Assembly (NCBI GenBank): GCA_037447655.1
Contig: JBBHKE010001149.1
Coordinates: 1-62,545 of the forward strand
DNA length: 62,545 nt
Reading direction: 5' to 3'
From: Zygnema cylindricum
Lineage: Eukaryota > Streptophyta > Zygnematophyceae > Zygnematales > Zygnemataceae
In this document: piece by piece, positions 33,495 to 43,550 of the stretch
Position numbering within the stretch: the stretch's first letter is position 1
Layout: every line of letters starts with the position of its first letter
Notes under the pieces: generated by a model
What the model was told of the DNA's origin: nothing
The model's database searches: none
The model's input: the letters and a program-made list of their open reading frames with translations, nothing else
Position numbers and translations under genes: made by a program

Positions 33495-33913
33495 CAAATA
33501 AGGTATTGATTCGGTACCTTGTCGTAGTGTAGTACAGTACTGTTGTTCCAGGTGTAGACATCAGATTAGTTAGTTTTCAGTAGATACTCTTTGTGAGTAT
33601 AAAGTTAGGACTTTGTCAAAATTGTATCTATCCAGTATTGAGATCTAACTCTCTAAGGGACAGTTTTTAGAAAACTTCCAAGTGTTACATCTTATGGTTT
33701 ACTGGTTCAATTGGGCTGCAATTTTGGGAATTGAGAGACTGTATGTGATATTGTATTAGTGTGGATTTTGGTGTTATTTAAACATCTCAAGTGATTTCTG
33801 TGTTATATCAAAGTTGGCTGTTTGATAGGTTTTCTGGTAGCTTTTCCTGAAGTCTATGTCTACATCTACTACCACTGGTGGTCCTCCAATGCAACTGTGG
33901 TTGTAGAACAACA
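33495..33913 (+). repeat. 3' LTR remnant of element K
   Basis: Aligns with 18966-19378 with modest divergence. It contains an ATG at 33858, the probable gag start in the other LTR copy, and ends GTTGTAGAACAACA at 33913. The missing left part was lost with the rest of K's pol when the N/L block arose. Confidence 0.8.
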
Positions 33914-35077
33914 GTATCATGTAAATAAAAATTTCCCAACGCTATTTTTTTAATATGTTATGTCAGATTGCAAACAATGTATATGATATAAGGTTAATTG
34001 TATCACTTCCTATCCTTTTTGTATGACTTGTCTTTCCAAACCCATTCCCTAAATTTTTAGAACACTGATTTTTTCTTGCCTTTCTCATTAAATTTTATTT
34101 GTTTTCCGTTTAATTATTTGAAAGTCCACAATAAGTTCATTTGGTTGTCTTTCTTGGACTTCATGTTAAATTTTTAAGTGTATGGGTCGGATTGGATGTA
34201 GAAAAATGTAACCTATGGTGCGTCACCGTTAACGAATTTACACATGGTTTTACAATGGTGCATTTGAAGAAAAAAAAAACGAGTCAAGTGTATTATTTTG
34301 GCGATGTCATATTTTTTTGTTTTTGTTTTGTTTTTTCTAGCCAAAGAGTGAGAGCATTTTCTACCGAAAATTAAACGGAGACATTTAGTTTAACATATGT
34401 ATGCCCTATCATGGTCTTGTGGAGACCTCACCCTTTTTGTTGAAGTTTTTTTTTTATCGCTTTCTATTGTCGCTAAATTTCACTTTGTTTATTGTTCCAA
34501 TAACCTTTTTCAAGCACCCTATAATAGTGGTGTTGTGTAAATTTCTTCTTTTTGTAATTTCGTTCATTACCTAATATATATAATGGGTTATCGAAAAGGG
34601 CTTGAAACATCGAGTCGGGACAAATAGATTGTTATCGGCGATCTATATGTTACTTAGCGCGAAGCGTCCGTTTGTCTGTATGTGGTTTTTCTACACGTTT
34701 GTGATTGGTTGCGCGAGTCCTTGACAACCAGTTTTGGTTTTTTTTTCGGGCAGTCCATATATTTTGCCGCATCGGCGGTACACTATCGAACTTTTTATTG
34801 GTTTTGTTTCTTGTAATCAGTTTTGTTTTTTCTGCTTGTAGAACGTCGTGCGTAGCACGCACGCGCAGGGTAATAGTATTTGAAAATATACACTATTGCT
34901 ATACCGTGATATCATATACCATATAGTATTATACTTTATACGGTGTATAGTTGTCATGTCACGTATCACAATCCATCAATCCGGTCCCTTCTTTGTAGAA
35001 AGAAAGTAGGTGAACCCCAGTACGGAGAGCGCAGGACTTGACGTCGAAAAATGTCGTACTCCATGAGTCCAAAAGTA
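33914..35077 (+). other. Intergenic, no gene seen
   Basis: AT-rich with T-tracts. The open frames are short and resemble no family I know. A GC-rich stretch GTGCGTAGCACGCACGCGC lies near 34850. Confidence 0.5.
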
Positions 35078-35249
35078 CACCAGTATTGCTATTAGTGTTG
35101 ATGTTTTTTTCGTCTCTTAAAAACATGTTTTCTCCGTACATACAAGTCCGATATTCATATGAAGACCACTGATCACAAACTGAGAATTGTATGTAAATCG
35201 TAACTGTCAAATCGCGAAAAAAAATCAGCTCTAATAGCAATTCACGGTG
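35078..35249. mobile_element. MITE copy 1 (TA-flanked, CACCGTG ends)
   Basis: 172 bp. The left end CACCAGTATTGCTATTAGTG is inverted at the right end as CTAATAGCAATTCACGGTG. TA flanks both sides (35076-35077 and 35250-35251). It shares its terminal 60-70 bp, including TTTTTTTCG and TTTTCTCCGTAC, with copies at 36819 and 41345. No coding capacity. Confidence 0.75.
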
Positions 35250-35329
35250 TACAGGTGTCTTTACTACACTATTTACTGCAGCTACTTTCTAGCCTCTTGA
35301 ACCTGTATGCTCCAAAGTCCAAACCCTAA

Positions 35330-36306
35330 GGGTACGTCCCCATGTAAGCGATACTTTGAAAAAGTATTTTGGACTGTAGTGAAGTGTTTCGTACTACTTT
35401 GAAAAGCGTCCCTATGTGCAAAAATGAAATCGGAACTTTGAAATGTGACGGTTGTAGACGTAGGTACAACTTTGTGACGATTGACGACGACTACGAAACT
35501 TCGAACAATCGGTGACGCTAACAAAAAGAGCGATGGTTGTAGACGTCTAAATTTTTGTAATTTTGTGACATGGCAGATGTTTAGGGTTTTGTGACATTGT
35601 GACACCATGCTCACTTGTGACAACGTTGACGTCACAAAATTCAATAACTTTTTGCCATGGCTATCCGATTTCGTTTTTCGGACTTTTCTCAATCGACTTG
35701 CCATAACAATATACATAAAGGTAGTCAAAAGAATTATTTTTTTAAATATCTTTCATTTAATACCAGTAACGTCGTGCCTCATTCTAAAAAGTGAGAGATA
35801 AAAGCGATAGTGTGAGAGGGAGAAGGGAGAAGCGACGACGGCGCAAAATTCTGCAAAGGACCCATGAATGAAAGTGGAGGTCTGGAGACCCCTCCATATT
35901 TTTTTCATACATGCTCGTCTTTTCTGTACATGCACGTGACGGGCAAGGAGAAAAAATAGCGAGTGCTCTCCCTCATCCTAAAATTTTACCACTCGTGTAG
36001 CACGTGCGTGGACCGTTTTTCATTCGTTGTTTGGGCGGTACTTTCTCTAAAATCAGGTCGCGAGGTGATTTTTGATGATTTTTTTTGACAGGTTTTATTC
36101 TCTTGCCCCGGGGTCGAAAAAACAAAAACGCCAAAAGTCGTTAACTTGACGACAAACATGAAGTACATTGAAAGTATCGACTTGATGTTTGCTGAATTTT
36201 TAAAGAATTGATTTTCTTGTACGACTAAAGTTTTTCTTGTACGGAATTGCGTTTTGGGTGAAAACGACAGGATAAAGTCGATACTTTAATACATGGGGAC
36301 GTACCC
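35330..36306. mobile_element. Non-autonomous DNA transposon, TAA-flanked, 977 bp
   Basis: Starts GGGTACGTCCCCATGTA and ends TACATGGGGACGTACCC, an inverted repeat of 17 bp, with TAA on both sides (35327-35329 and 36307-36309). The 3-bp TAA duplication fits PIF/Harbinger elements. No transposase frame was found. TACTTTG/CAAAGTA-like motifs recur inside. Confidence 0.7.
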
Positions 36307-36309
36307 TAA

Positions 36310-36816
36310 GAAATTTGCAATATGGTAGAACGTGATAAACATCTCATCTTCCTACGTTGTTACGTCATAATACTTTCCCTTTGTGCAATAGCTAACATAT
36401 CACTTAAATATAAGTAAAAGAAACAATTCAACGCTAAAAGGCAAAATGTGGAAGGTACGAGGGCATAAAAACCAATGATTCCCTACGAAAATCTTTAAAA
36501 GCCAAGCCAACGGTTGCGATATTTTTCTGACGACATATCATGCCGATATATCAGTACTGTTTGTTTTCCGATATCTAGAACCGTATATGAATTATCGGTA
36601 TGTCAAGAAAAGGTACAGTACATAATTACATATTGATCATCCGTAAGAGGCAAGCGATACACAACACTATAAAATACCTGATTATTTATAGTTGGGAATT
36701 CGCCCACGATATGAATCCTTAGAAAACTCCGCTAGGCCGATATTTCCTGCAGTATCGAACGCCTAATCATCGTCAATGCTGTTATCATTCGTCACGAGAA
36801 GATCGGCTCGTTACTG
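36310..36816 (+). other. Intergenic, nothing recognised
   Basis: AT-rich sequence between two transposons with several CGATAT-type motifs. No coding signal. Confidence 0.4.
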
Positions 36817-36818
36817 TA

Positions 36819-37036
36819 CACCGTGAATCACTATTAGTGTTAATGTTTTTTTCGCCACTTAAAACATATTTTCTCCGTACACACCTGTTGGATTATGGAT
36901 CTGACGGTGGCGATTGAAAGGCAGCATTCTCAGCTTCCGATTGGCGATCTCAAACTGAAAATTGGACAAGTGTGTACGGAGAAATTATGTTTTTAAGCGG
37001 CGAAAAAGTTATCAGCACTAATAGTGATACACGGTG
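36819..37036. mobile_element. MITE copy 2, best preserved
   Basis: 218 bp with terminal inverted repeats of about 65 bp, beginning CACCGTGAATCACTATTAG and ending CTAATAGTGATACACGGTG. TA lies on each side; here the match extends to TACTGTA on both flanks (36812-36818 and 37037-37043). The centre is CTGACGGTGGCGATTGAAAG. Confidence 0.8.
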
Positions 37037-37038
37037 TA

Positions 37039-38938
37039 CTGTACCTTAGAATACTGCCTGATAATATTTTGTGCGCGATTGTACGGTGCTGTGCTGTGCA
37101 GTAGCAGTGCTCCTAGCTCCTGGGCAGTCTGGCATTCGGCCTGGTGTCCGGTATCACGGCTCACACAGCTGGTTATTATTGCGGTGGACGCGTGGCGCTC
37201 GCAGCAAAGGTCGGCTTCGACTTCTCAAGCGTTGACGTTTTTTCTTGTGTCATTGTCTGACACCAGTTTTTGTACGGCACTTTGCTGATTTATGACGTGG
37301 TACAGCTGGCAGGCTGTATTCGACACAAAAGGCCCGTCCGCGACGGCGCGACCATGTCAGAGGACGGTGTCCGTCAGCGTTAAGGGGATTGTACAAAAAA
37401 GTACCAAATTTTTGAAACGCTGTTAAGTCTATCCACCTATATACGATTAATTGATTACCTCAGTTTGCTTCCGTACATACGTGTCCAAATTAAAATTTCC
37501 ACTCGTTTTGAGGTTTTTTGATCACAGGTTTTACGGTCATGTGCGAAAAGTCGAAAACAATTGGGCAATTTTATATCAGTACGTGTACTTTACGCAAAGT
37601 TTGTCGTTTTGTGCATCTAAAACTGTACTGTACTGGTTAACAGTTATATAATGATATAGCGTTTCCGATTGTTTTCGCAGATTCAACCTAGGGTTTGAAG
37701 TTTGTACCGGATTGCTGTTGGCCGTCAGGGCGGCCGTACTAAAAGCAAACGAATTCCCCTTTCATTGGTTCAATAGAATCCGCACTTTTCAAACTTTTCA
37801 GCGAATCAAAATCGCCTCAGGGAGTTGAATTCAAAAATCGTAACTTATGGAAGGTTTGGTTTCAGGTGCCATCGAAAAGACAAATGATGGTAAAAAAACA
37901 AAAATCTGGCTGTTTCCCAGCTATGTGTAACCGGCTATCCCGTCGGGACCTGCACAAAAGACAAAGCATTTGACGGACTGTTAACCCTGGCATAATAATG
38001 TACGTAAAGATTTTTACTGTAAAGGAAAAACGACGACCGGACAAAGCGCCACGGAACTCGCGCCAATAAGACGTGACACGTGCCACATCGTGCTCTCCCC
38101 AGATCTCAAACAGGCCTTTTTTCGTTTTCATTACGTCCAAGTTGGTTCTCGAGAGAATGACGGTGTCTGCTGACGTGGCGTGACTTTTGTGCTCGTTTCC
38201 ATTCATGATCGAAATTTTCTCTGTCCGTACAAAACAGCCGCTAGGTAGGAAATTTTCAAATGTTGAAACAGCATCATTTTGTCTCTATCAAAACAGAGCG
38301 ACAAAATAGCTGTCACCAAATAAGTACTCAAGCAGACATTTCTGTTATTGGAAACAGTGTCCGTACAAACAAATATCATCACCACACGAAAGACAAAAAA
38401 ATGACAAGCCAAGTAAAACCATTTTCCAGACCTCCCTCGAACCCCAAACCGACAAGCTGGAAACTTCGCAAGTATAACCCTGGAATAAACGACAAAATAC
38501 CGTACAAACTAAAATTCAAAATGTTACTGGTTACGAATCGACCTATCATCAAACCTAACCTACACCGTCCGTCCGATTCCCATCGTACGGCCTGCACTCC
38601 AGACGCCAAACAGCTGACCGCGCACCTGCCGTACTGCACTGCTACAACTGCCAGATAACCCAGGAGATAAAAACATAACTAACTGAAAAAACATTTCCCT
38701 CGAGCCCGCCCGACAAAAATGTTGGGTTCAGATAATTTCCCAGGTCTTCCTCTGGCGCAAACTCAACCGTACTTTTCCCCCTCTCCGTACGATTCTGTAC
38801 CCGATCACACTAAAAAAAACTCTCTCGTCCCACGTCCTTCAAATGGAGGGAAATTCGCAACTTTTTCAAATCAGAGCCTATCCTACAGTCCAACCTTAGA
38901 GAGTACAGTAAAGCAGCGTCATAGTAACTTTCAAAACG
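37039..38938 (+). other. Intergenic region upstream of 39185 gene
   Basis: No convincing gene. It is rich in GTAC tetramers (for example near 38225, 38358, 38503, 38585, 38630, 38768, 38791). The last few hundred bases are probably the promoter of the following gene. Confidence 0.45.
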
Positions 38939-38978
38939 AGGGAGAGAGAGAGAGAGAGAGAGATAAAGAGAGAGAGAC
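38939..38978 (+). repeat. (GA)n microsatellite
   Basis: A run of GA dinucleotides with one AAA interruption, about 210 bp before the start codon at 39185. Confidence 0.85.
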
Positions 38979-39111
38979 ACAGAAATATAATTTGAGTGAG
39001 ACTAAGAAGAGACTTAAGAGAGAAACTTCTCATTTCATTTCCATTCTTTCTAGTTTCCTCCCTTCCTCGCACTCCCTTGTCTTCCCTTACCCTTTCATCT
39101 TCTCTCCTACT

Positions 39112-39135
39112 CTTCTCTCTCTCTCTCTCATTTTA

Positions 39136-39173
<38 letters not shown>

Positions 39174-39178
39174 TCTCC
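39112..39178 (+). repeat. (CT)n tract in the 5' leader
   Basis: Two CT runs (39112-39129 and 39140-39178) ending 6 bp before the ATG at 39185. Pyrimidine tracts of this kind are common in plant core promoters and leaders. They also inflate an upstream open frame that I do not consider coding. Confidence 0.8.
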
Positions 39179-39184
39179 GCTGCC

Positions 39185-40351
39185 ATGGCTGCCATGATAG
39201 AAACTTCCAGAGATTCGTGTGACGTCACATCCAGTCAGTCCACGTGTCCCTTAAGCTCCTCCTGCCGTCACGGTCACGGCTCCACCAAAGCTCTTCTGAA
39301 AGGCCTCACTCTCGCTGCTCTCCTATTGGCCGCCGCCGTGAGTATGCTGACGTGGCAAATTTCCTCTTCCCCCTCTGTATCCTGCAGCGGGGGAGGCTGC
39401 ATGTTCGTTTTGCGCCAGTGGACTTTTGAACCTCGGGGAAATAGTCAACCCAACATGGTTTTCCCAGGCATGGAATTGGGACACGTGGCAGGATCGTATC
39501 CGGACGATTCCGGTATGGATTTCGGTTCGGGATCCGGTTCGGATTACGCGGACGAGGAGCTCCGTGCGACACATGTCACGGAATCGGCCATCATTTCCGC
39601 TCTCCAAAGGGGAGAGGAGGCGGAAGTGGAGGAGTCTGGAGAAGGGAGGGAGGAGGAGAGGCCTTCCTTTTTAGTCGCGGAGATAAAATCCAAGGCGGAA
39701 GACGACGCCCGATTGGGTTTAAATGCTGACGTCAGCAATGTGGGTGGTGGGGAAGCGATTCGCCGTCCTTTTGTGAGAGTGAATGTGGGAGATGTTTTGA
39801 AGAGGATCGGAAATGGAGCCGTAGATAGTGTGGATTACTTGGCGAGTTTGATGAAGGAGGAGGAGACGGCGGGACCCACGACGGTGATTAGAGCCAAAGC
39901 AGGGACAGGACGAAGGATTTATATAAGGGAACAAGCTCCGGTGCAGCAAACCTTTGATGGGGTGAAGGAGGGAGAGCCGATAGTGTCAGGAGTGAAGGCA
40001 GGGAGGAAGATCAGTATCGGAGGAGATGGGGCAGTCGGTGTGAGTCTTAATCTGAAGGAGTCTTCGAATGGAGAATCGGATTTGGTGGAGGAGAAGGAGA
40101 AGGAGAGGGAGAAAGATGCTTTGAAGGAGGAGGATGTGGAAGTTGAATTGGATGATGAGGATGACGATGATGTTGATGATGAGGAAGTGAAGGGAGAGAA
40201 GGAAGTGAAGGAAGTGAAAGGAGAGAAGGGAGAGAAAGTGTTTGAGATTCGACGAATTCCTGGATGGACGGAGAGGCCTATTGTGGAGTATCCGGATGAG
40301 GAGAGACCAGCGGTTCGAGTTATCCGAAAAGCTCGACGAATGATCGCCTGA
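39185..40351 (+). CDS. Unrecognised single-pass membrane protein with acidic C-terminal half
   Basis: 388 codons, apparently intronless. The frame stays open upstream to 38996, but only through the CT repeat; the ATG at 39185 is the first outside low-complexity sequence. Residues 1-30 are Ser/Thr/Cys-rich and hydrophilic. Residues about 34-55 form one hydrophobic helix (GLTLAALLLAAAVSMLTW), which suggests a signal anchor. The middle (about 190-290) has conserved-looking stretches such as FVRVNVGDVLKRIGNGAVDSV. Residues about 300-350 are Glu/Asp/Lys repeats with a run DDEDDDDVDDEE. A compact end, RRIPGWTERPIVEYPDEERP, follows. A plant polyadenylation-like AATAAA is at 40396-40401. I know no family match; orientation and partners are unknown. 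Confidence 0.7.
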   Translation: MAAMIETSRDSCDVTSSQSTCPLSSSCRHGHGSTKALLKGLTLAALLLAAAVSMLTWQISSSPSVSCSGGGCMFVLRQWTFEPRGNSQPNMVFPGMELGHVAGSYPDDSGMDFGSGSGSDYADEELRATHVTESAIISALQRGEEAEVEESGEGREEERPSFLVAEIKSKAEDDARLGLNADVSNVGGGEAIRRPFVRVNVGDVLKRIGNGAVDSVDYLASLMKEEETAGPTTVIRAKAGTGRRIYIREQAPVQQTFDGVKEGEPIVSGVKAGRKISIGGDGAVGVSLNLKESSNGESDLVEEKEKEREKDALKEEDVEVELDDEDDDDVDDEEVKGEKEVKEVKGEKGEKVFEIRRIPGWTERPIVEYPDEERPAVRVIRKARRMIA

Positions 40352-41342
40352 CTGGTCGAGAGCGAGAACTAGAATATTTAAGTTTATGAAAATTTAATAA
40401 AACTTAGGTGGGAAAAAAAACAAAAGGGTTTACTTTTTCTTTCTTCTTCAGTTGTTTGTATTTAAAGAATAATCGCTGTCTTCTGGATGGCTTTGATCTT
40501 CGCAGTGTTGGTTATTTGTAATTCTGGATATATCACTCTCTTTTAAGACAAATTTTTAAATATTTGGAGGAAGGTTGAGTTTATTTAGAGTGGAGAGTGG
40601 TGTACATGGCAGGAGAGATAAAATTGTTAGAATTTTTTCTGCAATTTTCTTTAGAAGTGAAAATAGCGTAGTTAGACAGGACAGGATTATCTCTCCATAA
40701 CTGGATAGAGTCCCTTTTCGGAACAGAATTGAACTCCCTTCGCCGCTTCGGCACTTTGTAAAAGTATGAATAAATAATTATTTTTTTTAGGCGCATAATT
40801 TTCTTCTTTGTTTTGACTGTTTCTTGTTTTCTTGATGCATGAGCTGTTTGTTCTTGTCCAGTTTTTTCGTCTTTTCTGTATTTTGACATGAAAACCTTAG
40901 ATTGTGAATTTGTCTCAGGAATGGCCGGTAGTGTTAAGTTTTATAAATTTAAAAATGAGAATTTGAACTAAGATTTCATTTGCAGAAACAAGATTTGTGA
41001 GTTTAGACCCTTCTTAAATTTTCCCTCACTTTGCGTCATTTTTTTTTTGGCAAAACCGCTTTCTTAGGAATTAAACCTTAGTCCAATCAAATTTTATGTC
41101 ATCTTTCTGTTTCTGTAATACTTTGTGATCATGAGTTACTATTGTATAAGGATTGCAACTTACCGGTATCTCTACTCATTTTTTTATAACCATCTTATTG
41201 TGCTAAAATTTTGAACATGTGGTTGTGAGCGTTCAAATATTTAACTTTCCTCACCTCTTGAAGCTGAGTGTTTCTTTTTTTGTGGAGAAAGAGAAACTAT
41301 TGAATGTAACTTAAGGAGTTGAGGTTATAAGGCCGCCCGGTG
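40352..41342 (+). other. 3' flank, no gene seen
   Basis: Contains the probable polyadenylation signal at 40396 and AT-rich sequence without coding signal. Confidence 0.5.
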
Positions 41343-41344
41343 TA

Positions 41345-41562
41345 TCACAGTGTATTGCTACTAGTGTTAATGCTTTTTTTCCAACTCCAAACATCTTTTC
41401 TCTGTACACAGCCGTCAGATCGTCGATCCGACAGTTGCGATTGAAAGTTAAGATTCTTACCTTCCGATTGGCAGTCTCCCACCGAAAATCGGAGATGTGC
41501 GCACGGAGAAAAGATGTTTGAAGTGGCGTAAAAAACATTAACACTAATTGTGATGCACGGTG
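41345..41562. mobile_element. MITE copy 3
   Basis: About 218 bp. It shares GCTACTAGTGTTAATG at the left and ACACTAATTGTGATGCACGGTG at the right with the other copies, and the centre CGACAGTTGCGATTGAAAG with copy 2. TA flanks both ends. The left tip is more diverged (CACAGTG). Confidence 0.75.
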
Positions 41563-41564
41563 TA

Positions 41565-43550
41565 CTCCATTGAGAAGATAGGCTCGCAGCCAAGGTGACT
41601 TTTCTAAAAAAGAAACAATTGCGATAAAAGAAAACTGTTTACTGTTGGCGTGGAGTATGCAAGTTTCATCAGTATGAAATATACGGTAAATTATTTTATA
41701 TATTTTAATTATTTCATTTCGTATTCGACCAAGCTTTCTTTACAAAGGCTTGGTTCTGTACTTCAATTGCACAGGGAAGGTATTTTTAGGAAGTTTTAGG
41801 TATTTTTAGGTATATGTAAATTTAAAGCTTGAATGAACTGAGGTATACTGTTTAAGTATCCAAGGCTCTAACTGATTCAGTACAGTTAAATACTATTTCA
41901 GTTATGTGAAATACTACATGTTAAAACTAACGAGGACGAAGCATTCCGACCTTGCCGCCTTTTTATTCCTTTTTTATTTCTGTTTTATTTCTGCTGTATT
42001 TCTTTTTTATTTCTTTGTTATTTCTCTGTTGTCTCTAGTTTTTATGTTATATAGACTTCCAGGTAATCCGTGGAGATTTTGTATTTTGTATCGGAATCTA
42101 ACCACAAGCATTTTATTTTATTTTTTGAGAACCGTATTCATCACAGATGTATATAGCATCAAAACGAGAATTATTATAATTTGGAAAGGTGTAATGTAAA
42201 CCAGAGTTATGGGGAAGGTAAGTTGAAAGTGAAAAATAAAAAGTTTTCTGTTAACAAGGACATGATACTTATCCACTGGAACGAATGATTATTTTGTGTA
42301 CCAAAATAATCTGATATATCAACAAATTACATATGTTAATTATTATTAATGTTCTAATATTATGTTCCGGCTTTGTCTTATTTAAAATAAGTATGCTGCT
42401 AATTGTTACTAGCTTGGAGGATTTATTTCTGTAAATGCAAAACTAGAATATGTAGTACTAATTTAGAGCAAGGACACGTAGCAGATTGTGGTCCACTCTT
42501 CAAAAAGGTTTGGTATCACTAATTCATAATTTTAGGCCAAAAAGACCCGCTGCCATATTAGTGTTATCAACACTGATAATGATTAACAGTATACTATACT
42601 TGTTTGACCAGTGCATATACCTTAAGAATCTCCCTTTCCCTCTTCCACAATCTCCTTTCTCAGTTTACAAACAACCAAAGACCACCGACCGTCTCTCACC
42701 TAGATGTAATCCCTCTCCACCCCTCTCCCTCTCTCCCTCAATTATCCACAAAACTTGAAATAAAGTTTAATCAATGACCAAGAACTCATCTTATCTACGT
42801 TTCTCGTGGATATTAATTTTCCACTTATTGTACTATGCTTGCCAGACAATTTTAATTCACATATGGCCAAATTCACAAATTCAAAACTACACATATGGGC
42901 ACATATTTCAATATTTTATAATACAAATATTTTATTGATATAAATATATTTGTTGATATTAATTCACGTATGGCAAAGACCGAGAAGTTAATCATGACTG
43001 ATAAAGCTCCCAAAACCAAATGTCAGGAAAGCATCACACATTTAACAACAAAAAAATATATTCCAATATTATCAATAGGGTGGTCCAAAACATAAACGCC
43101 ATACAATAAATTAAAGTTCGACATACAAAAGTTGAAGTCGCTAAGTTTTAATCCTAAGCATGTCATATAAGAATAACCAATAACCTCCTTGCCCAGCAAA
43201 ATAAACGGAGGAGTAACAAACAAAAGAGAAAAAAACGAAAAAAAAACTGAAAAGGCCCACGATAATTCTAAACAAATTTAGTAAGTGAAACAACAACAGC
43301 AAACCACATTGGCAATTTACACTTCCAGTTGACACTTGTTAAACCTACTATATTAACCTACAAACCTATACGCACCTCTATGTAAAAGAGTTACCTTTCC
43401 TTAACCTAATTAACATTTATTGCACTGATTTCAGTGCAGAAGATATCAAATCTCCATACATACATAAATAAATGCTCAATCAAACAATATTATTTATACC
43501 TCTACAACTCCACGACCACAAGAAAAAAATCAAAAAAAATGACATATTCC
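41565..43550 (+). other. Intergenic, no gene seen
   Basis: AT-rich. A CT-rich stretch lies at 42640-42745 and A-rich tracts near 43220-43250. The last few hundred bases are the 3' flank of the minus-strand glycosyltransferase gene. Confidence 0.5.

Noticed and set aside
1-33913. CRISPR array, prophage or bacterial mobile DNA
   Set aside because: Repeats here are LTRs and primer sites of eukaryotic copia elements; no short spaced repeats or bacterial genes are present.
38260-38658. 132-codon plus-strand open frame upstream of the membrane-protein gene
   Set aside because: Composition looks random, no motif or family resemblance, no splice or leader context; it lies in the probable promoter region.
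33914-38900. A protein gene in this interval
   Set aside because: No frame over about 150 codons, no recognisable motif, and much of it is explained by small DNA transposons.
38719-39222. 167-codon open frame overlapping the start of the 39185 gene
   Set aside because: Half of it is CT/GA microsatellite translation (Arg-Glu and Leu-Ser runs); it overlaps the better supported frame.
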